Below, one piece after another: positions 27,634 to 52,957 of a stretch of DNA of 64,000 nt; the stretch's first letter is position 1, and each line of letters begins with the position of its first letter. This DNA is from Glandiceps talaboti (taxonomy: Eukaryota > Hemichordata > Enteropneusta > Spengelidae): positions 29,511,176-29,575,175 of the forward strand of contig NC_135550.1 in NCBI RefSeq assembly GCF_964340395.1, given 5' to 3'. The notes below the pieces were generated by a model. That model searched no databases. It saw only the letters and a list, made by a program, of their open reading frames with translations, and was not told the DNA's origin. The position numbers and the translations under genes were made by a program.

Positions 27634-30096
27634 GAAGAACATTTGTCACCATTCTGAAAAAATATACAATCCGTCGAATCGACTACTTATTCCCAAGACT
27701 GGACAAGTAGTGTAATTTTAAGCATGCTGCTGAAGTTTGAAGTGTTTCTTGAGGGAAAAATGATAAATTTGAGCAAAAAAATTAAACACACACACACACA
27801 CAGGCGATATCACATGACCATCCATAGAATGATACACTCACATACACTCACACAAAATGATATGACCATCCAAAGGGGAATGATTCATGCACAGATAGTA
27901 GAACTTGACCATCCAAAGGGAAAGATACACAGACACAAAAGATAAACATTAGCATCCAAAGGAGAATGATTATAATTTTAGAATTAATCTGAAGATAAAA
28001 TACTTAGAGTAGACAAGTTAAATTGCAGAGGTTTTAGCTCCCATAATATGTATTTATTTTAGTGATATTAGAAAATCAAAGATCGATTTATATTTAATAC
28101 TGTAGCATGCACATGATGCAACTTTTATGGCATTTACTTGAATTTTTACAGGACCAAGGACACTGAAATATACACAATTAATCAAAGACATAATATATTT
28201 TATTTCTGTTTGTAGAAATTTAGAAAATATGTAATACAAATAGAGAATCGTTACCTCCACATTTTTGAAAGGTATGTTATATGTACCACAGATTTCTGTG
28301 GTCCTCTTTCTGTCCTAACAAAAGAACTCAATAAAAATACCAGTCTTCCAGCAAAGGTTGATGGATATTGTTATTTATTTTATGGGTGGGGAGTACAGAA
28401 GGTGAAATCTACATAGTACTAAGCCCCCTTCCTCCCCGTCTTTCTACTGAAGGACTGTGGTTTCTCCACAAAGTATGTTTTTACCAGATATCCATTTCCA
28501 TTATCTGTTGCCAAGACAAAATACCAGATATTGGATCCTCGTTTTGTTTGGAATAACTGTTTCAGGAAAACTAGCTCATGACAGAGGGGGAAATCTAGCA
28601 TACCGTATGTGTGCCTAGATTTCAAAATTAGTCCTAAAAAAATAATTGTTGGTTCTGGTTACCTGACCCCACCTAGCTTTTCACTGCCGACCCTAAACTT
28701 TTTTTACGTATTAAAAAATGAAAATAAAATTGCAAAAATTGTGAAGTCTCACGAGAAATAGTGGATGTGGAAAAGGACATCAACTTAATAAAAGACAAAA
28801 TAAAACTGTACAAAATAAAACTTATTCTAATCAGGGCAAGTCTCTTGGATCTTTTGAAACCCATATGAAAACTGTCCTTAATTTTTTCCTGCTTGTGAAT
28901 GTTGTACAAAAACAACTCCCCAGTCAATGAACCAACAAATATCCTGCCTGAACAGTAAGAATGAGGACAAAGCTTTTACCACACAACTATAGTTATTGTC
29001 CACATCATTTACATACAGCAAGTCAATAGGCCAGAGACTTGGCTGTTTGGCATGACAATCAATGAAAAGCCTGTATGTTATGTCAGATAGTCAAGTCATG
29101 GGCTATGCAGTCAATGACATCAGACACCATCAGTGCAAAATAAAATGAATTTATTTGTCTTTTAGTCTTTCTGTGTAACTTGTTTTCAGTCTCACTGTGA
29201 TCACTTATTATTTATCAGCAAACTTATCTATTACTAATAATTAAATTACCAACATGGAATGACTTGTGGTGGCAGCAATGTGCCCGCTAAGCCAATTTGA
29301 TGCACCACTGACGCACACAACTTCTAGTGACACCAAAATTTGGTGTTCCCCTATCTCTTACTATGTGGTGACTCACAAGAAATGCCAGTTTTTATCATTT
29401 TGACTAACAACAACAAAATTTTGTTATTATTAGAGGGTACTGGGTGGCAGTGTTTCGTTAACAAACCAATCAATATCAGTGGACCCAGATAATTTAAATC
29501 AAGTTTAAAAATATGGCAATGAAAGCAAAAAAGTTGACAATGAAAAATGTCCAATATTTGCAAACATTACAATATACAGTAGTAGAATATCAAAAATCAT
29601 AAATATATCACTGATGATGGAATGACATTCAATAAATTGGTTGGATATATTTCATTATAATAACTGTGTACTGTAAGTATGAAATCAGTTCTAAGTTTAT
29701 AGAATGACACAATACTAGTTAGCATTTCTGTAATCCAATAAAGTCTTTAAACTTGTCCACAGCAAATAAAGAAAAAAGAAAACAAAAAGATGTTACATGT
29801 AACAGTCACTATTATAAGGCAACATTAGGGACTAGCAAGAAACACAATATTGAAACCATTATTGACTACAGATGTAAGTTGCACTGACAGTTTGTTGTCA
29901 TTTTTGGTCGACATGAGTTCTTCAACATTCCCTACAGTGGTATTCTTCCCATCAGTTTCTTACAAGACTGGCAGTGCATGCTGTATGACATTTTCATCCA
30001 CTATTGATATTATTACTTATACAAAAATATATGAAAGATCTCTATGTAGACTATTAAAAGGGTCTTCTCGAGGAATTCAAGAAATAAACTTGTTAC

Positions 30097-30102
30097 TTTA
30101 TT
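30097..30102 (-). terminator. Possible MIS12 poly(A) signal
   Basis: AATAAA on the minus strand, about 300 nt beyond the MIS12 stop codon. Position is plausible, use unproven. Confidence 0.35.
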
Positions 30103-30333
30103 CGTTTGCCTACTGATACATTGAATAAATCGGAGATGACATGTAGACTGAATGATTAGCTGTTGTGGACACTTCTCATCCCTTTCCACAAACAAGGGGA
30201 ATAGATAAGGAGACCGCAATGATGTATTTTTATCGTCTACCTCATATGCTGCTTATTAAAAATTCAAAATGGGTTTAAAATATATACATATTCATAGCAT
30301 CTTCTCTGAGAGCAGTATTTAATTTTGTTCAAG

Positions 30334-30367
30334 CTCAGACCACTAAAAATCTAGTTAGTGGTCTGAG
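30334..30367 (-). other. Perfect 13-bp hairpin in the presumed MIS12 3' UTR
   Basis: CTCAGACCACTAA and TTAGTGGTCTGAG pair around an 8-nt loop. It lies between the MIS12 stop and a possible poly(A) signal, so it would be in the mRNA 3' UTR. Confidence 0.5.
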
Positions 30368-30400
30368 GTTCAAGTTATAACAGCTCTGTCAACGAAACAT

Positions 30401-31153
30401 TTACTGTTTTCTTAATTTTACTTTCTTTGACATTGCCATTCTTTGTTCATTTTCTTCATCATGGCACAGCCTATGTGACATAACAGTCTGTACATTGTCT
30501 TGTAGCTGTTTCATCCTGCTAATATTAAACACCAATGCTTCTTTTAAATCTGACACTCCGGCCTCCTTGTGTACTTTTTCAATCTCATCCAGCATTGCAT
30601 TCAGTGAGTCTAGTTTACTCTGCACTTTCTCTATATCCTGCATACTTTGAAGCATCCATGCATTCATATATTTCACATTCTGTATCTTAAGTCTCAAGTC
30701 TTCTAGTTCTTTATCCACTTTCTCGACGTCATCCTCTGTGAATGTTTGATCTTGATGTATCTTGTCCTCGGGCAACAACACATGACTGGGCACATGCAAC
30801 ACATTGCTTAGCAGATACCCTTCCAATTTATCAACTGCTTTCCCAATGTCATTTTTCAGGCGCGAGTAGATCTTTTGTGTTCCCTTACGTACATGTTCTT
30901 CTGAAATCTTAGAATCTTCTCTGTCAACTCGAAACTCCTGAATAAGGAATTTCTCTGCAGTAATCAACCCGTCGTGGAGATATTCTATCAAAGCATTGTA
31001 GATTCCATTGACGAAGCTTTGTGGAGTAAATCCAAAACACTGGGCTTCGTATTCACTGAAATCACAACAAATCGTATCAATGTTCACATCGGACTTCTGT
31101 GAGTCTCCAGACTTACAGGGTTCAGCGCGACCGCTCATTTCACTGTCAGTCAT
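30401..31153 (-). CDS. MIS12: MIS12 kinetochore complex subunit
   Basis: One uninterrupted frame of 250 residues (human 205; the human coding region is also intronless). The conserved N-terminal head is clear: YEAQCFGFTPQSFVNGIYNA against human [20 protein letters not shown]. Farther on HVLLPEDK matches human NILLPEDK, followed by long Glu/Lys/Leu coiled-coil helices (EKVDKELEDLRLKIQNV, IEKVQSKLDSLNAML), then SDLKEALVFNISRMKQLQDN. A Lys-rich end (MSKKVKLRKQ) may be a nuclear signal. MIS12 with PMF1, DSN1 and NSL1 forms the four-part complex that links CENP-C at the centromere to KNL1 and NDC80. The extra length is mostly at the N-terminus (an acidic, Ser-rich 30-residue lead) and the tail. 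Head to head with TMX1, 147 bp between start codons. Confidence 0.95.
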   Translation of the reverse strand: MTDSEMSGRAEPCKSGDSQKSDVNIDTICCDFSEYEAQCFGFTPQSFVNGIYNALIEYLHDGLITAEKFLIQEFRVDREDSKISEEHVRKGTQKIYSRLKNDIGKAVDKLEGYLLSNVLHVPSHVLLPEDKIHQDQTFTEDDVEKVDKELEDLRLKIQNVKYMNAWMLQSMQDIEKVQSKLDSLNAMLDEIEKVHKEAGVSDLKEALVFNISRMKQLQDNVQTVMSHRLCHDEENEQRMAMSKKVKLRKQ

Positions 31154-31300
31154 ACTAGAAGCTATAGGTATATATTCCCCTCTGCTGGAACCATGAAAAT
31201 GGCGCCTATGCTTGAAAATGCCCGGTCAATTTTTGAAATTCTTGGAGAGGGCGCCCTCAGTGTCCGTATGTAGGCAAACCAACGAACTCCACGTAGCAAA
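31154..31300. promoter_or_regulatory. Bidirectional promoter region, MIS12 / TMX1
   Basis: 147 bp between start codons. The 15-mer AAAATGGCGCCTATG occurs twice (31196-31210 and 31298-31312), 102 bp apart; the second copy includes the TMX1 start codon. AANATGGCG is the YY1 consensus core, often found over start codons of housekeeping genes. Confidence 0.6.
31193..31273 (+). other. Possible upstream ORF of TMX1 (26 codons)
   Basis: ATG AAA ATG opens a frame that reads MKMAPMLENARSIFEILGEG and ends at TAG 31271-31273, 27 nt before the TMX1 ATG. It starts with the same MAPML as TMX1 because of the duplicated 15-mer. It is an upstream ORF only if transcription starts before 31193. Confidence 0.4.
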
Positions 31301-38350
<7,050 letters not shown>

Positions 38351-41300
38351 AACAGATATCTTAGTGAAAACTTCATAGTGGTGGGTGGGTGGAGGGGTGG
38401 GGGGCTGAGATCATAAATATTTAAAGTATATGAATGATCTACAGTGTAACAAACATTGAGGGACATTTGTCAGCAATATGTCAGTAAGGATAGTGTTTGT
38501 TTTTTCTGACCTTTTATGGACATTAGTATTCATAGAAAGAGTTGCCATCGATAGGATAAGTATCATAGCTAAAATTTACATCCAGGTTGTCATGTTGTAA
38601 GTTTGTATGCTCCGAGGAGAAAACTTTCTGATCAAAATTAAAATGTCATTTGTTGTCTTCAATGATAAATTCCATTGTTATAGTTGTTGCTATTTCTTGT
38701 ACAGCTTAGTTTTTATATATGAAAAAATAGCAATGGGTCCTTCTGTTTACTAACTTTGTTGTATTGTGTACTATACAGATTTGAACTTACTGTGAATTAT
38801 TACAGTATTGTTTTAGTGAAGTTTATGTAATGATTACACATTGTTCTCTTTTCATGGGTCCAACTTTAAAAAAAAATGATAGAAAGTGTCTGCAAATGGA
38901 GTATTTTTTTTTATCACATCAACCTGGTTCACATAGTATATAAAATACTGTAATATACTTTCATTATTCTACATGCACACCAAGTTGTACATATTTGAAC
39001 AGAAAATATGAGAGTAACTCCTTGTTTGTTTTGTCAGGAAGACACTTCATCATTTGGTAGCATCGCTTGAAATATGAGCAAAACCATTCAAAATAACTAT
39101 TATTTTTCAAGTTTTTCATAAATTACACTTGTGTGTATAATTATTTTTCTTGATTAATATGTTTATTCATGTAGGTGAATGGTTTTGACACTACCCATCT
39201 TGGACACATAATGTCAAGGTCCCTTTAGGTTGGGAAAAACAAACAAACATGTGGTACATAATATCAAAGTATACACTCACAAGATTTTGATTTTTAACAG
39301 AAAGTTTTCAAAATTATTACCATCCTAGTTTTATGTGAGGGTAATTTAAATATTCGAAACCTAATAAAAAAAACTGATTGTAGTCATTGAAATTATGATG
39401 ACTGTCTTGCCACTTTTGGAGGGAAAAGGGCACCTGTCTATGATATGAATACCTTTTTTTGCTTCCAAATGTAACAGAAAGAGGTGCTGGTAGTGTTACT
39501 GGTAGAGTAAACAGATACTTGTGATGAATTTAGCATGTAGTACTGGTGAACTAAACATTCATTGCTGTTAAAATGAATAATCACACAAGTCATAGAAATA
39601 AGATGTACAGATGTAGTTCTAAATTGTCTTCCAATGTTTTCTGTGCCAAACTTTCTATACATTTTGAAATGACATGCATGATAGAAAATGAGGGTATGGG
39701 GTTATAAATTTTTTAATCACTTCAAAGGATAAATGTAAATTTTGTTTTATGTGTACTCTGCTTTTAATATTTGCTTTATTTTATAAATCAAACAATAATT
39801 TTCTAAGCAGAAATCTATTTCGTTGCAAGGCAATATTTTGCCATTATTCCATTGAATGTCAAAGGTCACAAGATTAGAGAAACCAAAGCTTTAAACATTA
39901 ATTTGAGACTTTAAGGTATTTACTTCAAAATTACATATCAATAAGAACTATTTGCTGACTATTCACAGGGAATGATGTATTCTGAACCTGACCTTTGACA
40001 TTACAAGGAATTGTTGGTGCCAACACAGTTACATCAAGAGAGTGAAGCGACATTAATGATATGACAAGTTTACTATGCCATTGAATTTAACTTTTAGGCA
40101 AAATAAAAAAAAAATTGTGTGTTTTTAATAACTCAACTGACCCTGCTTTAAGCTGTCAACTGTAAACATTTTTTTAAACATTGAAAAAAAAAAAAACTCT
40201 TTGTCTTCTTGACCTTCATGTATGTCTGTTATCTTTTCCAAGAGATGTCTGTACATATTTCTTCAAACTGTAAGGGGGGGGGGGGGGGTTCTGACCAACA
40301 TTTCCTTGGTTTTTGGGTTGTAGCAATATTTAAAAACAATTAGAAAGATAATTCCAACCTTCTTACCTTATTTTCTGAGGCCATGTTATTGGAAACACAC
40401 AATTATTTTTTTTCCGCCTCATCAAAAAGGGGTTTTAACTTTTTTTGTGTGTGAGCAGTTTACGTTTTTATGTCTACTAGTACATATTTTATGATGTAGA
40501 TGCTAATGTTTGATGTCAGAAAATGCATATTTTTTTATTTTGAAATTCAACCAGTGAGTAAACATTGGAAATTGAAAATCACCCAATGGCACTAACAAGC
40601 CACCATAGTGAATCTATATGGTCTTAACACTTGTCGCACTGTATAAATACCAGGTAGTTTAGTCTAGTTTAGTTCAGTCTCCCACTGTTATGTGTGTGTG
40701 CTTCATGAATGTCAGTAAGGTGAATTTATCACATAACTGCTTTGATGTTGTGTGTTTGAAGACTTTGGCCTTTAAATATTCAGCATGTTAATACATTTTC
40801 ATTTCAAGTTTTTGTTGCATCAATGAACAGTGTTTTGCATTGTAATTTAGATTGACATTCCAATACATGTATTGTAGTATTAAATAGAGTTTGACATTTT
40901 GTTTTGACTGTGCTGATTCAGATATCAAAATAATTGCATGAAAATTCTTTAGTAAGCCCCATGTGTTAGTTGAGTTATTCACCATGTCTTTTTTACTTTT
41001 ATATGGATTCTCCATATATACTTTGTACACTTAAATTCAGGAAATCTCATAACAAAGAGACTGAAGTACAGTATACCTTTGTGAAAATAAGCCCCTATGT
41101 GTATCTCGCTGTGTGCATAGAATCCATACGATTAGTGATCAACCTTTAGAGTTCTCTTCACCACATGGACGATTCATATTCTGTTTGCCACTCTAAGATT
41201 TGAATGAAGTAGACAGTAAGATACTTTGAGTAGTTCCGCCCTCAACTGTCTTTTGAGAGGGGTAAGGCAGATGCAAGATGGTACTCCAACACAGCGTTCC

Positions 41301-42624
41301 TTACAGACTAAACATGTTATCCTGAATTTGAGGAGTTCATTAGAAATGTCCTTTCATTTGATATTATATGCCACTACATGGCATGACTTGGTGGTTTAGA
41401 GTAATTTAAAAATGGGGTTTGATCATGCATCCCTGACTGAGTCACTGATGGTTATTTGGTTGTTTGGTTGGTTGGTTTGTGACTTAATTAAAGGAAGATG
41501 TGTGATAGTGACAATCATTCTCTCATCACTCAAAACATTGGTAAGATCCCACGGAATTATAGTCTGAAAGATCCAGTAGTTGGTCATCTTATGTAACCAC
41601 TCCCTATACAGAAACAATGATTGATCTTTCAGGTTAACAGAGCTATTGATGTATAACAAGTACCATTGTGAAATATGTGTGTACAACAATTGTCATCATA
41701 AGCTTTTCTTGTTCAACAAGTGAAAATTGTAAGATTTTGTCGTACAGCAAGCAAAAATGATAAAAAGATTTTGTACAGCAAATGCCATCATATGTTACTC
41801 AACTTTAAAGTGTTTGTTGTGTTTTTGTTTCATTGTACAAACATAATGTAGGAGGTTTTGTATTTTGAAAAATCACAGTGCTTGCCATATGTATGATTTG
41901 CCTAACAGTACTGTCTTTTTGACTGAACTTTTTTGCATCATAGAAATATTCTGAGTCATGTAGAACAGCAGGAAAACATCACATTGATGATATGTAGTAA
42001 ATAAAGTAAAAAATTGAAGCAAAACATTATGTGGGTCTTGGCCATTTTGTTTCACTGTTAACATAAAGTCATCTGCTTGGGGAACTTCAATCAAAATAAC
42101 TTTCAGTTGGTTTGGCATTATCCCCCTGTTCCAAAAAAGATCACTGATATAACAAAACAAGAATTAGTGTGAAATATGTAGTGTGTATTTCAGTCACAGT
42201 CGTAAGTCTTTACCTATTTTAAGCATAGCATCAAAGACTTCATAATTATGTATATGTGATATTTTAATATGCTGTTATCAAATATGGCCAAATGGTGATA
42301 ATTTTATGCTAAAATTCAATTTGTAGTGTATTTTAAACAGGTGCAATTTCATTTATAAAATGTTCTACTACATGTAAATTGTAATACCTTCAAGATTCTG
42401 GTTAGTTTGGAAGAGTATTAATGCAAGATCATGAGTATAGTATCTATGACCACTACCGTTGGTGGCGCTCTATCAACCCGTCATGCCTACCGTACCCCTA
42501 GCTAAATATAACTATAATTAAACTTCCGGGTTATCTGATAAACAGGGACACTCCTACTCCATCGTCTCGTCTGTACGGTGACAGACTCGACTCGGTAGAT
42601 CGCTATAGACGACGATAAAACAAA
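38351..42624. other. TMX1 3' UTR and intergenic region before PTGR2
   Basis: AT-rich. AATAAA occurs at about 39363, 1 kb beyond the TMX1 stop, and could end a long 3' UTR. Homopolymer runs near 40180 and 40275. No other gene was recognised. About 90 bp upstream of PTGR2 the base composition turns GC-richer, as at a promoter. Confidence 0.45.
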
Positions 42625-47989
<5,365 letters not shown>

Positions 47990-48034
47990 TGACCTCATCC
48001 AAGCTGCAAGTGGACTTGACCCTTGATTTACCCC

Positions 48035-48350
48035 GGTTGTCATGGTGTTTATTTGCATAGATAAAACTGGTGAAGCGTTGGTTTCCCTGATGACTGGTGT
48101 CAATGTCGGTACTGTTTGTTCATGACCCTTTACCTGATTTTAACTGCTTGATCCAGTAGATATTTTAAATTATGAATATGTTACCATGGCAATTTGTGCA
48201 GAATAATTTGGTGCAGCTTTCATTTCTGTGATGAATACTGGCAATATTTGAAGAGACTGTATATATATATATATATTTGATGTATTGATCTGAACTAAAT
48301 GTGAAGGTCATCCTTTGATTGACTTATGTTACCATGGTGATAATTTGCAT
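48035..48350 (+). pseudogene. Decayed tandem copies of the PTGR2 last exon
   Basis: 48061-48105 reads KTGEALVSLMTGVNVG, and 48202-48248 reads FGAAFISVMNTGNI after a stop; both match the true exon (QTAAAFISMMKGGNIG). Each copy, and a third stub near 48325, is preceded by a TTGTCATGGTG / TTACCATGGCA block followed by TTTGCAT or a similar tract. The spacing of about 140-155 bp points to an old local tandem duplication of the exon end and its flank. Confidence 0.65.
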
Positions 48351-50052
48351 ATTGATGTTCTGTACTAGGTACACAGAGCAGCTCAGCCTTCTCAACAACA
48401 TGTGCAATGTAAGCTCTGTTCAACCTATATACACGGTGACAGTGTGGGTAGATTTTGATAACTTTGTGGTTTCCATTGATTTGTACTTCTGTGACTCCCA
48501 GAGAGTGAAAACTATGCATGCATGTGATCTGCTTTGTATTTACACATTGTCATTGATGGCTAAATATGCGTTATTCCAAAGTGAAGGCAAACTTTATGTA
48601 TGATTTGTATTTGTTATGGCTAGCTTTGAAGAAAGTTTCACATTCAGGACTAATACAACCAACCATAAGTATCAGATATCATTCATTCACCATGTATTTT
48701 AAGCTACATAAACTGTAATATTTCTTTTAGTTGTAGAAAGTTTTACAAAGTGTTGTTTGTTCAAAGGCAGTAGGTGGTAGAACTGTAACATATAGAATGT
48801 AGCAGGAGTCAGAATGAAAACTACTAAGTATGTTACCAATGTTTGGCGCCCTCTTGTGACCAAAGTGTTGTATATAATTGTACCATTGAAGTCTCATTGA
48901 CTTGTGCAGGACTGAACTTTACAAGCAGCAAATTAGAAGATGGGATTTATTTCAACATCTATCTCTCTTATAATGTCACTGTTATTTTGTCCCAAGTATT
49001 TTATTCATCAAGTATTTTAGAAAGATTGTATTGTTTCCTGAGCCTTGGTGTTTTCTCTGCGATAGTGTTGACAAGTCTTATTTCCGACTTGTAACAGTCA
49101 AGAAGTTTTGATGGTGAAATGGTGATAGAAATTAGATTATCATGAGAAATTGTCAAAATCAACAATCTTTAAAGCTAATCACATTCAGGAAAGTCATGTA
49201 ATGTTATTATGACTGCACATTCATCAAATACTATATTATTGATAAATTTAAGACATTCCCAACAAATTGCACAGAGTTTAATTTTGAATCAATGAATGAA
49301 CCAAAAATTGTCCATATGTAAATAATTAGTTAAGAACTTGATAAGGTTGCGGTTTTAATAATTTACCCATATAACTTCCAAAACCCCAGTAAACTTCATA
49401 ATTCCCACTCCAACTATATATTCTCCTGTTCATTGCTTTTTGCAATGAATTTGCTTAAAGACATGGTTAATATACAGTCTTTAGAATTCTTGTGAGATTT
49501 GTTTTACTCTGTATGATCCAAGTGACGTAAGTTATTTTGAAACATAGCAGGCTGTGGTGTAGCCTCTGTCTCAGGGTGCATGCTATATACCGTATGTAAA
49601 TGACTTATAACATTGTCAAAGCAGATGTATCATTTTTTTTAAGAAGTGAGTATAGAATTTATCATTTTTGTGATGGCTATAGATGTTATGAATATCCAAT
49701 AAAGTGGCCAAGAAAATATGAGAAATAAATTTCTGTCTTGTGTCATCTCTGTATGTACAAACATGTAGTCAGTTAACAATGTCATGTAGATTTACAAGTA
49801 CTGTGTCAGAACTGCTCAAGTTTGATTTTAAAATTTGCAAATTGCTGATTAATCATTTTCCCTTTAACAATTTCACAACTAGGTACTAAAAGTAACATCG
49901 CTGGAGAATATCATAGTAAGTTGTTTACTGTCACACACATTTGGTCATGCCTATGCTATACATTATTACATGTATTAGAGATTACTTTCACCTGTACACA
50001 CACACACACACACACACATACTAATGGTATTTGGACTACAGTGCAATATTGA

Positions 50053-50290
50053 AAACATTATTGCATACCTGCATGTGCAAATGAGGTTCATTGTACATGG
50101 AAGTATCATATTTACAGAAATTTGCTGTTTTGGATAAACATGTAATGATAACAGAACCCTGTGCCACTTATGTGCCAGTGTGGGTACTCAAGGGTATTTG
50201 CACTCATGCTTGCAGTGTTTTCTGCTGCACTTTCACTCATAAAATGTGACTGCAGAGAACACTGCAAGTCCTTGTGCAAATACAGTATCT
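50053..50290 (+). repeat. Dispersed repeat, copy 2, with inner hairpin
   Basis: Homologous to 22152-22385. Near its end TGCAGTGTTTTCTGC faces GCAGAGAACACTGCA, forming a hairpin around about 25 nt. Confidence 0.6.
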
Positions 50291-50880
50291 CAAGTATGCC
50301 ACACCTACACTTGTCATACTAGTTATACTAGTGAATCCTATACTAGTAGTGTAACTCTACTAAACATTACACTACTCATCCAGTCTGTCATACATGATTA
50401 CAAGCAAGCAGCAGTCAGTAACATTACGATCAATAAAATAAATAAATTTATTGCAATCCTAATGGCAAGAATGTGTAGATATTGACCTTTGACACTGCAA
50501 ATGTCTTTGTTGAGGACAGTATTGAGGTGCATCTTGTATATCTTTCAGTAGGACACTTTTGAAAAATGTTTTACAATTTCAAAAAGAACTACATTACATT
50601 TTTCTTGACAGGAAAAGGAATACATGGACAATACAGACAAAAAATTATGATAAATGAAACAGGTTAAATCAAAGGACAATTTGAAGTATTTTGTTTTTAA
50701 TAAATGATTTATGGACATAATGTGATAAATGATTTCGTTCATCACTGTTTATTTTCACCAGCCACTAGTAGACTATCTCCTGTTTCTTTGCATGGAAACG
50801 ACACTTTTATCAGGAACTTCTAATAAACAATGATATAAATTGAATTTGATCTGATTGTAAAGGAATGGTAGCACTGTTCC

Positions 50881-51003
50881 AGAATACATTGTAACTACTT
50901 CTGCAGTTAAGTGTTGTCCATAGAATACATTGTAACTACTTCTGCAGTTAAGTGTTGTCCATAGAATACATTGTAACTACTTCTGCAGTTAAGTGTTGTC
51001 CAT
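50881..51003. repeat. 41-bp tandem repeat, three copies
   Basis: A unit beginning AGAATACATTGTAACTACTT and ending GTTGTCCAT occurs three times without change. Confidence 0.95.
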
Positions 51004-51096
51004 AGAATGGATAAATTAGTAATGATATACAACCTCTACCATGTACAGATATACAAATTAAAACATAATTTAAACTATATAATATCATCCATGCAT

Positions 51097-51467
51097 ACAC
51101 AACTTCTCTTCTTCCACTTTTGATTGAAAAACAGACATGTTCTGAACAAATCACTTGTCCTTCTTTAGTGTCTAACTGGATCATGATTTGACACAATGAT
51201 CCAAATTTGCTGGAAGTGTTGTGAAAAGGTTAGCTTCAATATATGTACATTCAGATGTGAAAGAAGATGGACAGTTAGATGTACATAAACTGACAAGTAC
51301 TTTCACACCTGAATTTACATATATTGAAGCTAACCTTTTCACATCTCTGGTTACTCAACACCTCCAGCAAATTTGGATCATTCTGTCAGATCCAGTTAGA
51401 CACTGAAGAAGTGATTTGTTCAAAACATGTGTTTCTCAATCATAAGTGTAAGAAGAGAACTTGTGTA
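51097..51467. mobile_element. Fold-back element with long inverted repeats (about 371 bp)
   Basis: The outer ends are TA-CACAACTTCTCTTCTT and AAGAAGAGAACTTGTG-TA. The arms of about 150 bp pair almost throughout (CAAATCACTT, GTGTCTAACTGGATC, ATGATCCAAATTTGCTGGA, AAAAGGTTAGCTTCAATATA) with indels. A TA on each side would fit a Tc1/mariner-type MITE, tentative. A solo arm of the same family lies at about 60933-60980. Confidence 0.75.
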
Positions 51468-52957
51468 TGAATCATAGTGCTTCCATGATAAACATACATA
51501 GTATTATATAATAACATGACATATTTAGAAATTAAATTAAAAAATACAGCAATTTTTCCATCATAAATAATATGTGCGTAATGTATGCAGCAGTCACTGG
51601 CCACCATGTGATGCGACGACTGGTGGAATGGTGTACTAAAACTTGCCATAACCAGCAGAGGTCTTACAAGGTTTCTGTATACAGAACTCTATCTTGTCTG
51701 TATATCACATACCATGCACAGTAAATGTACTATTACAGTGAAACATACTATGCACAATAGTAAGTTTGGAGTTATAGTAACATCACTGTTAAAGCTTCCA
51801 TGTTGTCATTTAGATGAATCCACAGTATGAAGCAGAGCCAGCATTTTAAGTGTCTTGCAGTCAACAGTGTAACACTTGTGGTACAAAGTACTGTATTAAA
51901 TGAAAATTCAATACCTAATTTAGAAATGCTATGTGTGCATAAAAGTTAAAATCAATTATATTACAGACTTCATGTAGTTTTGTGACCATAAACAAAATAA
52001 TAAATTTCAATTTATTCTCTCTATTTTAACAGGGAGATGGACAGTGGGTATTTATGAATTATTTGCATAGACAAATATGAACATACAGAATAAAAAGCAC
52101 CTGAACCGGATTAGAACTTTAAAACAAATTGATTTCCTCATGTTATATGAAAGATGTTGTGACATACATGATATAGAGTTAAAGAACGATGAGTAACCTT
52201 TGACTATATGTTTTGCTTTCATACATCATGATATCTATATTGAGTATAGCTACTAATACACTACAGTTACTTGGTATGATACTAGTCATTTCATACACAA
52301 TGTGATAGTCATGATATATCCTAAACTCTGGGTTAATGGTAACTAGAAGTGAAGCGTTTACAAAACAGAGATTTCTTGTACATTTATATAGGACTGCTAG
52401 AGGGTGTGCTTCAAGAGAATACAGACATACGTGATAACTTACAAAAACAAAAGTAAAATTGATCTTGCAGGGGAGTGCTGTTGTATGGTATGTTAGAGAG
52501 TAGTAAATTCTCTTTGTTTTCATTAAAACATTATTTGACTGCAATCAATGGACACACTCATCGAGTCATAAGTTCTTTTCATACTATTACTACATTCAAA
52601 ATTCTTCAACCTCTAGTGTAGGTCCTTCCATAATATGGTTGGTAACATTTTGAAACCTCATTGATTCTATCATTGACTTATCAGAATACAATGTACTTCA
52701 AAGTTTGGATTGCATATTTCAGTCATAATGCCGTTTGATACAAAAGATAATTAGATATTAGAAGATTAAAGCAAGACCGTAGTTTGGTGAACCAGTTATA
52801 CAATTTTAATCATACTAAAGTGTTAGGTTAGGTGTAGTGTCAGATCACCTAGCATACATCAACTTTGTATTGTTGACTTTCACATGGTCCATAAAACTAG
52901 AGTATACTAAATCCAGCTGGTTGTGGTATGGCACTACAGTAAAGGCTGTAGATATCT

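Larger units (their letters stand above)
27634..30400. other. Convergent intergenic region (asparaginase-like / MIS12)
   Basis: 3' flanks of two converging genes. Four loose copies of GACCATCCAAAGGGGAATGA-like sequence lie at about 27820-27975 next to a short (CA)n run. No further gene was recognised. Confidence 0.45.
47990..52957. other. Convergent intergenic region (PTGR2 / ERLEC1)
   Basis: Beyond the PTGR2 exon relics, AATAAA at 49698 could end a long PTGR2 3' UTR. The region holds a dispersed repeat copy (50053-50290), a 41-bp tandem repeat (50881-51003) and a fold-back element (51097-51467). No further gene was recognised. Confidence 0.45.

Noticed and set aside
52179-52544. 121-codon minus-strand frame beyond the ERLEC1 stop
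   Set aside because: No motif and not joined in phase to any ERLEC1 exon; probably 3' UTR.
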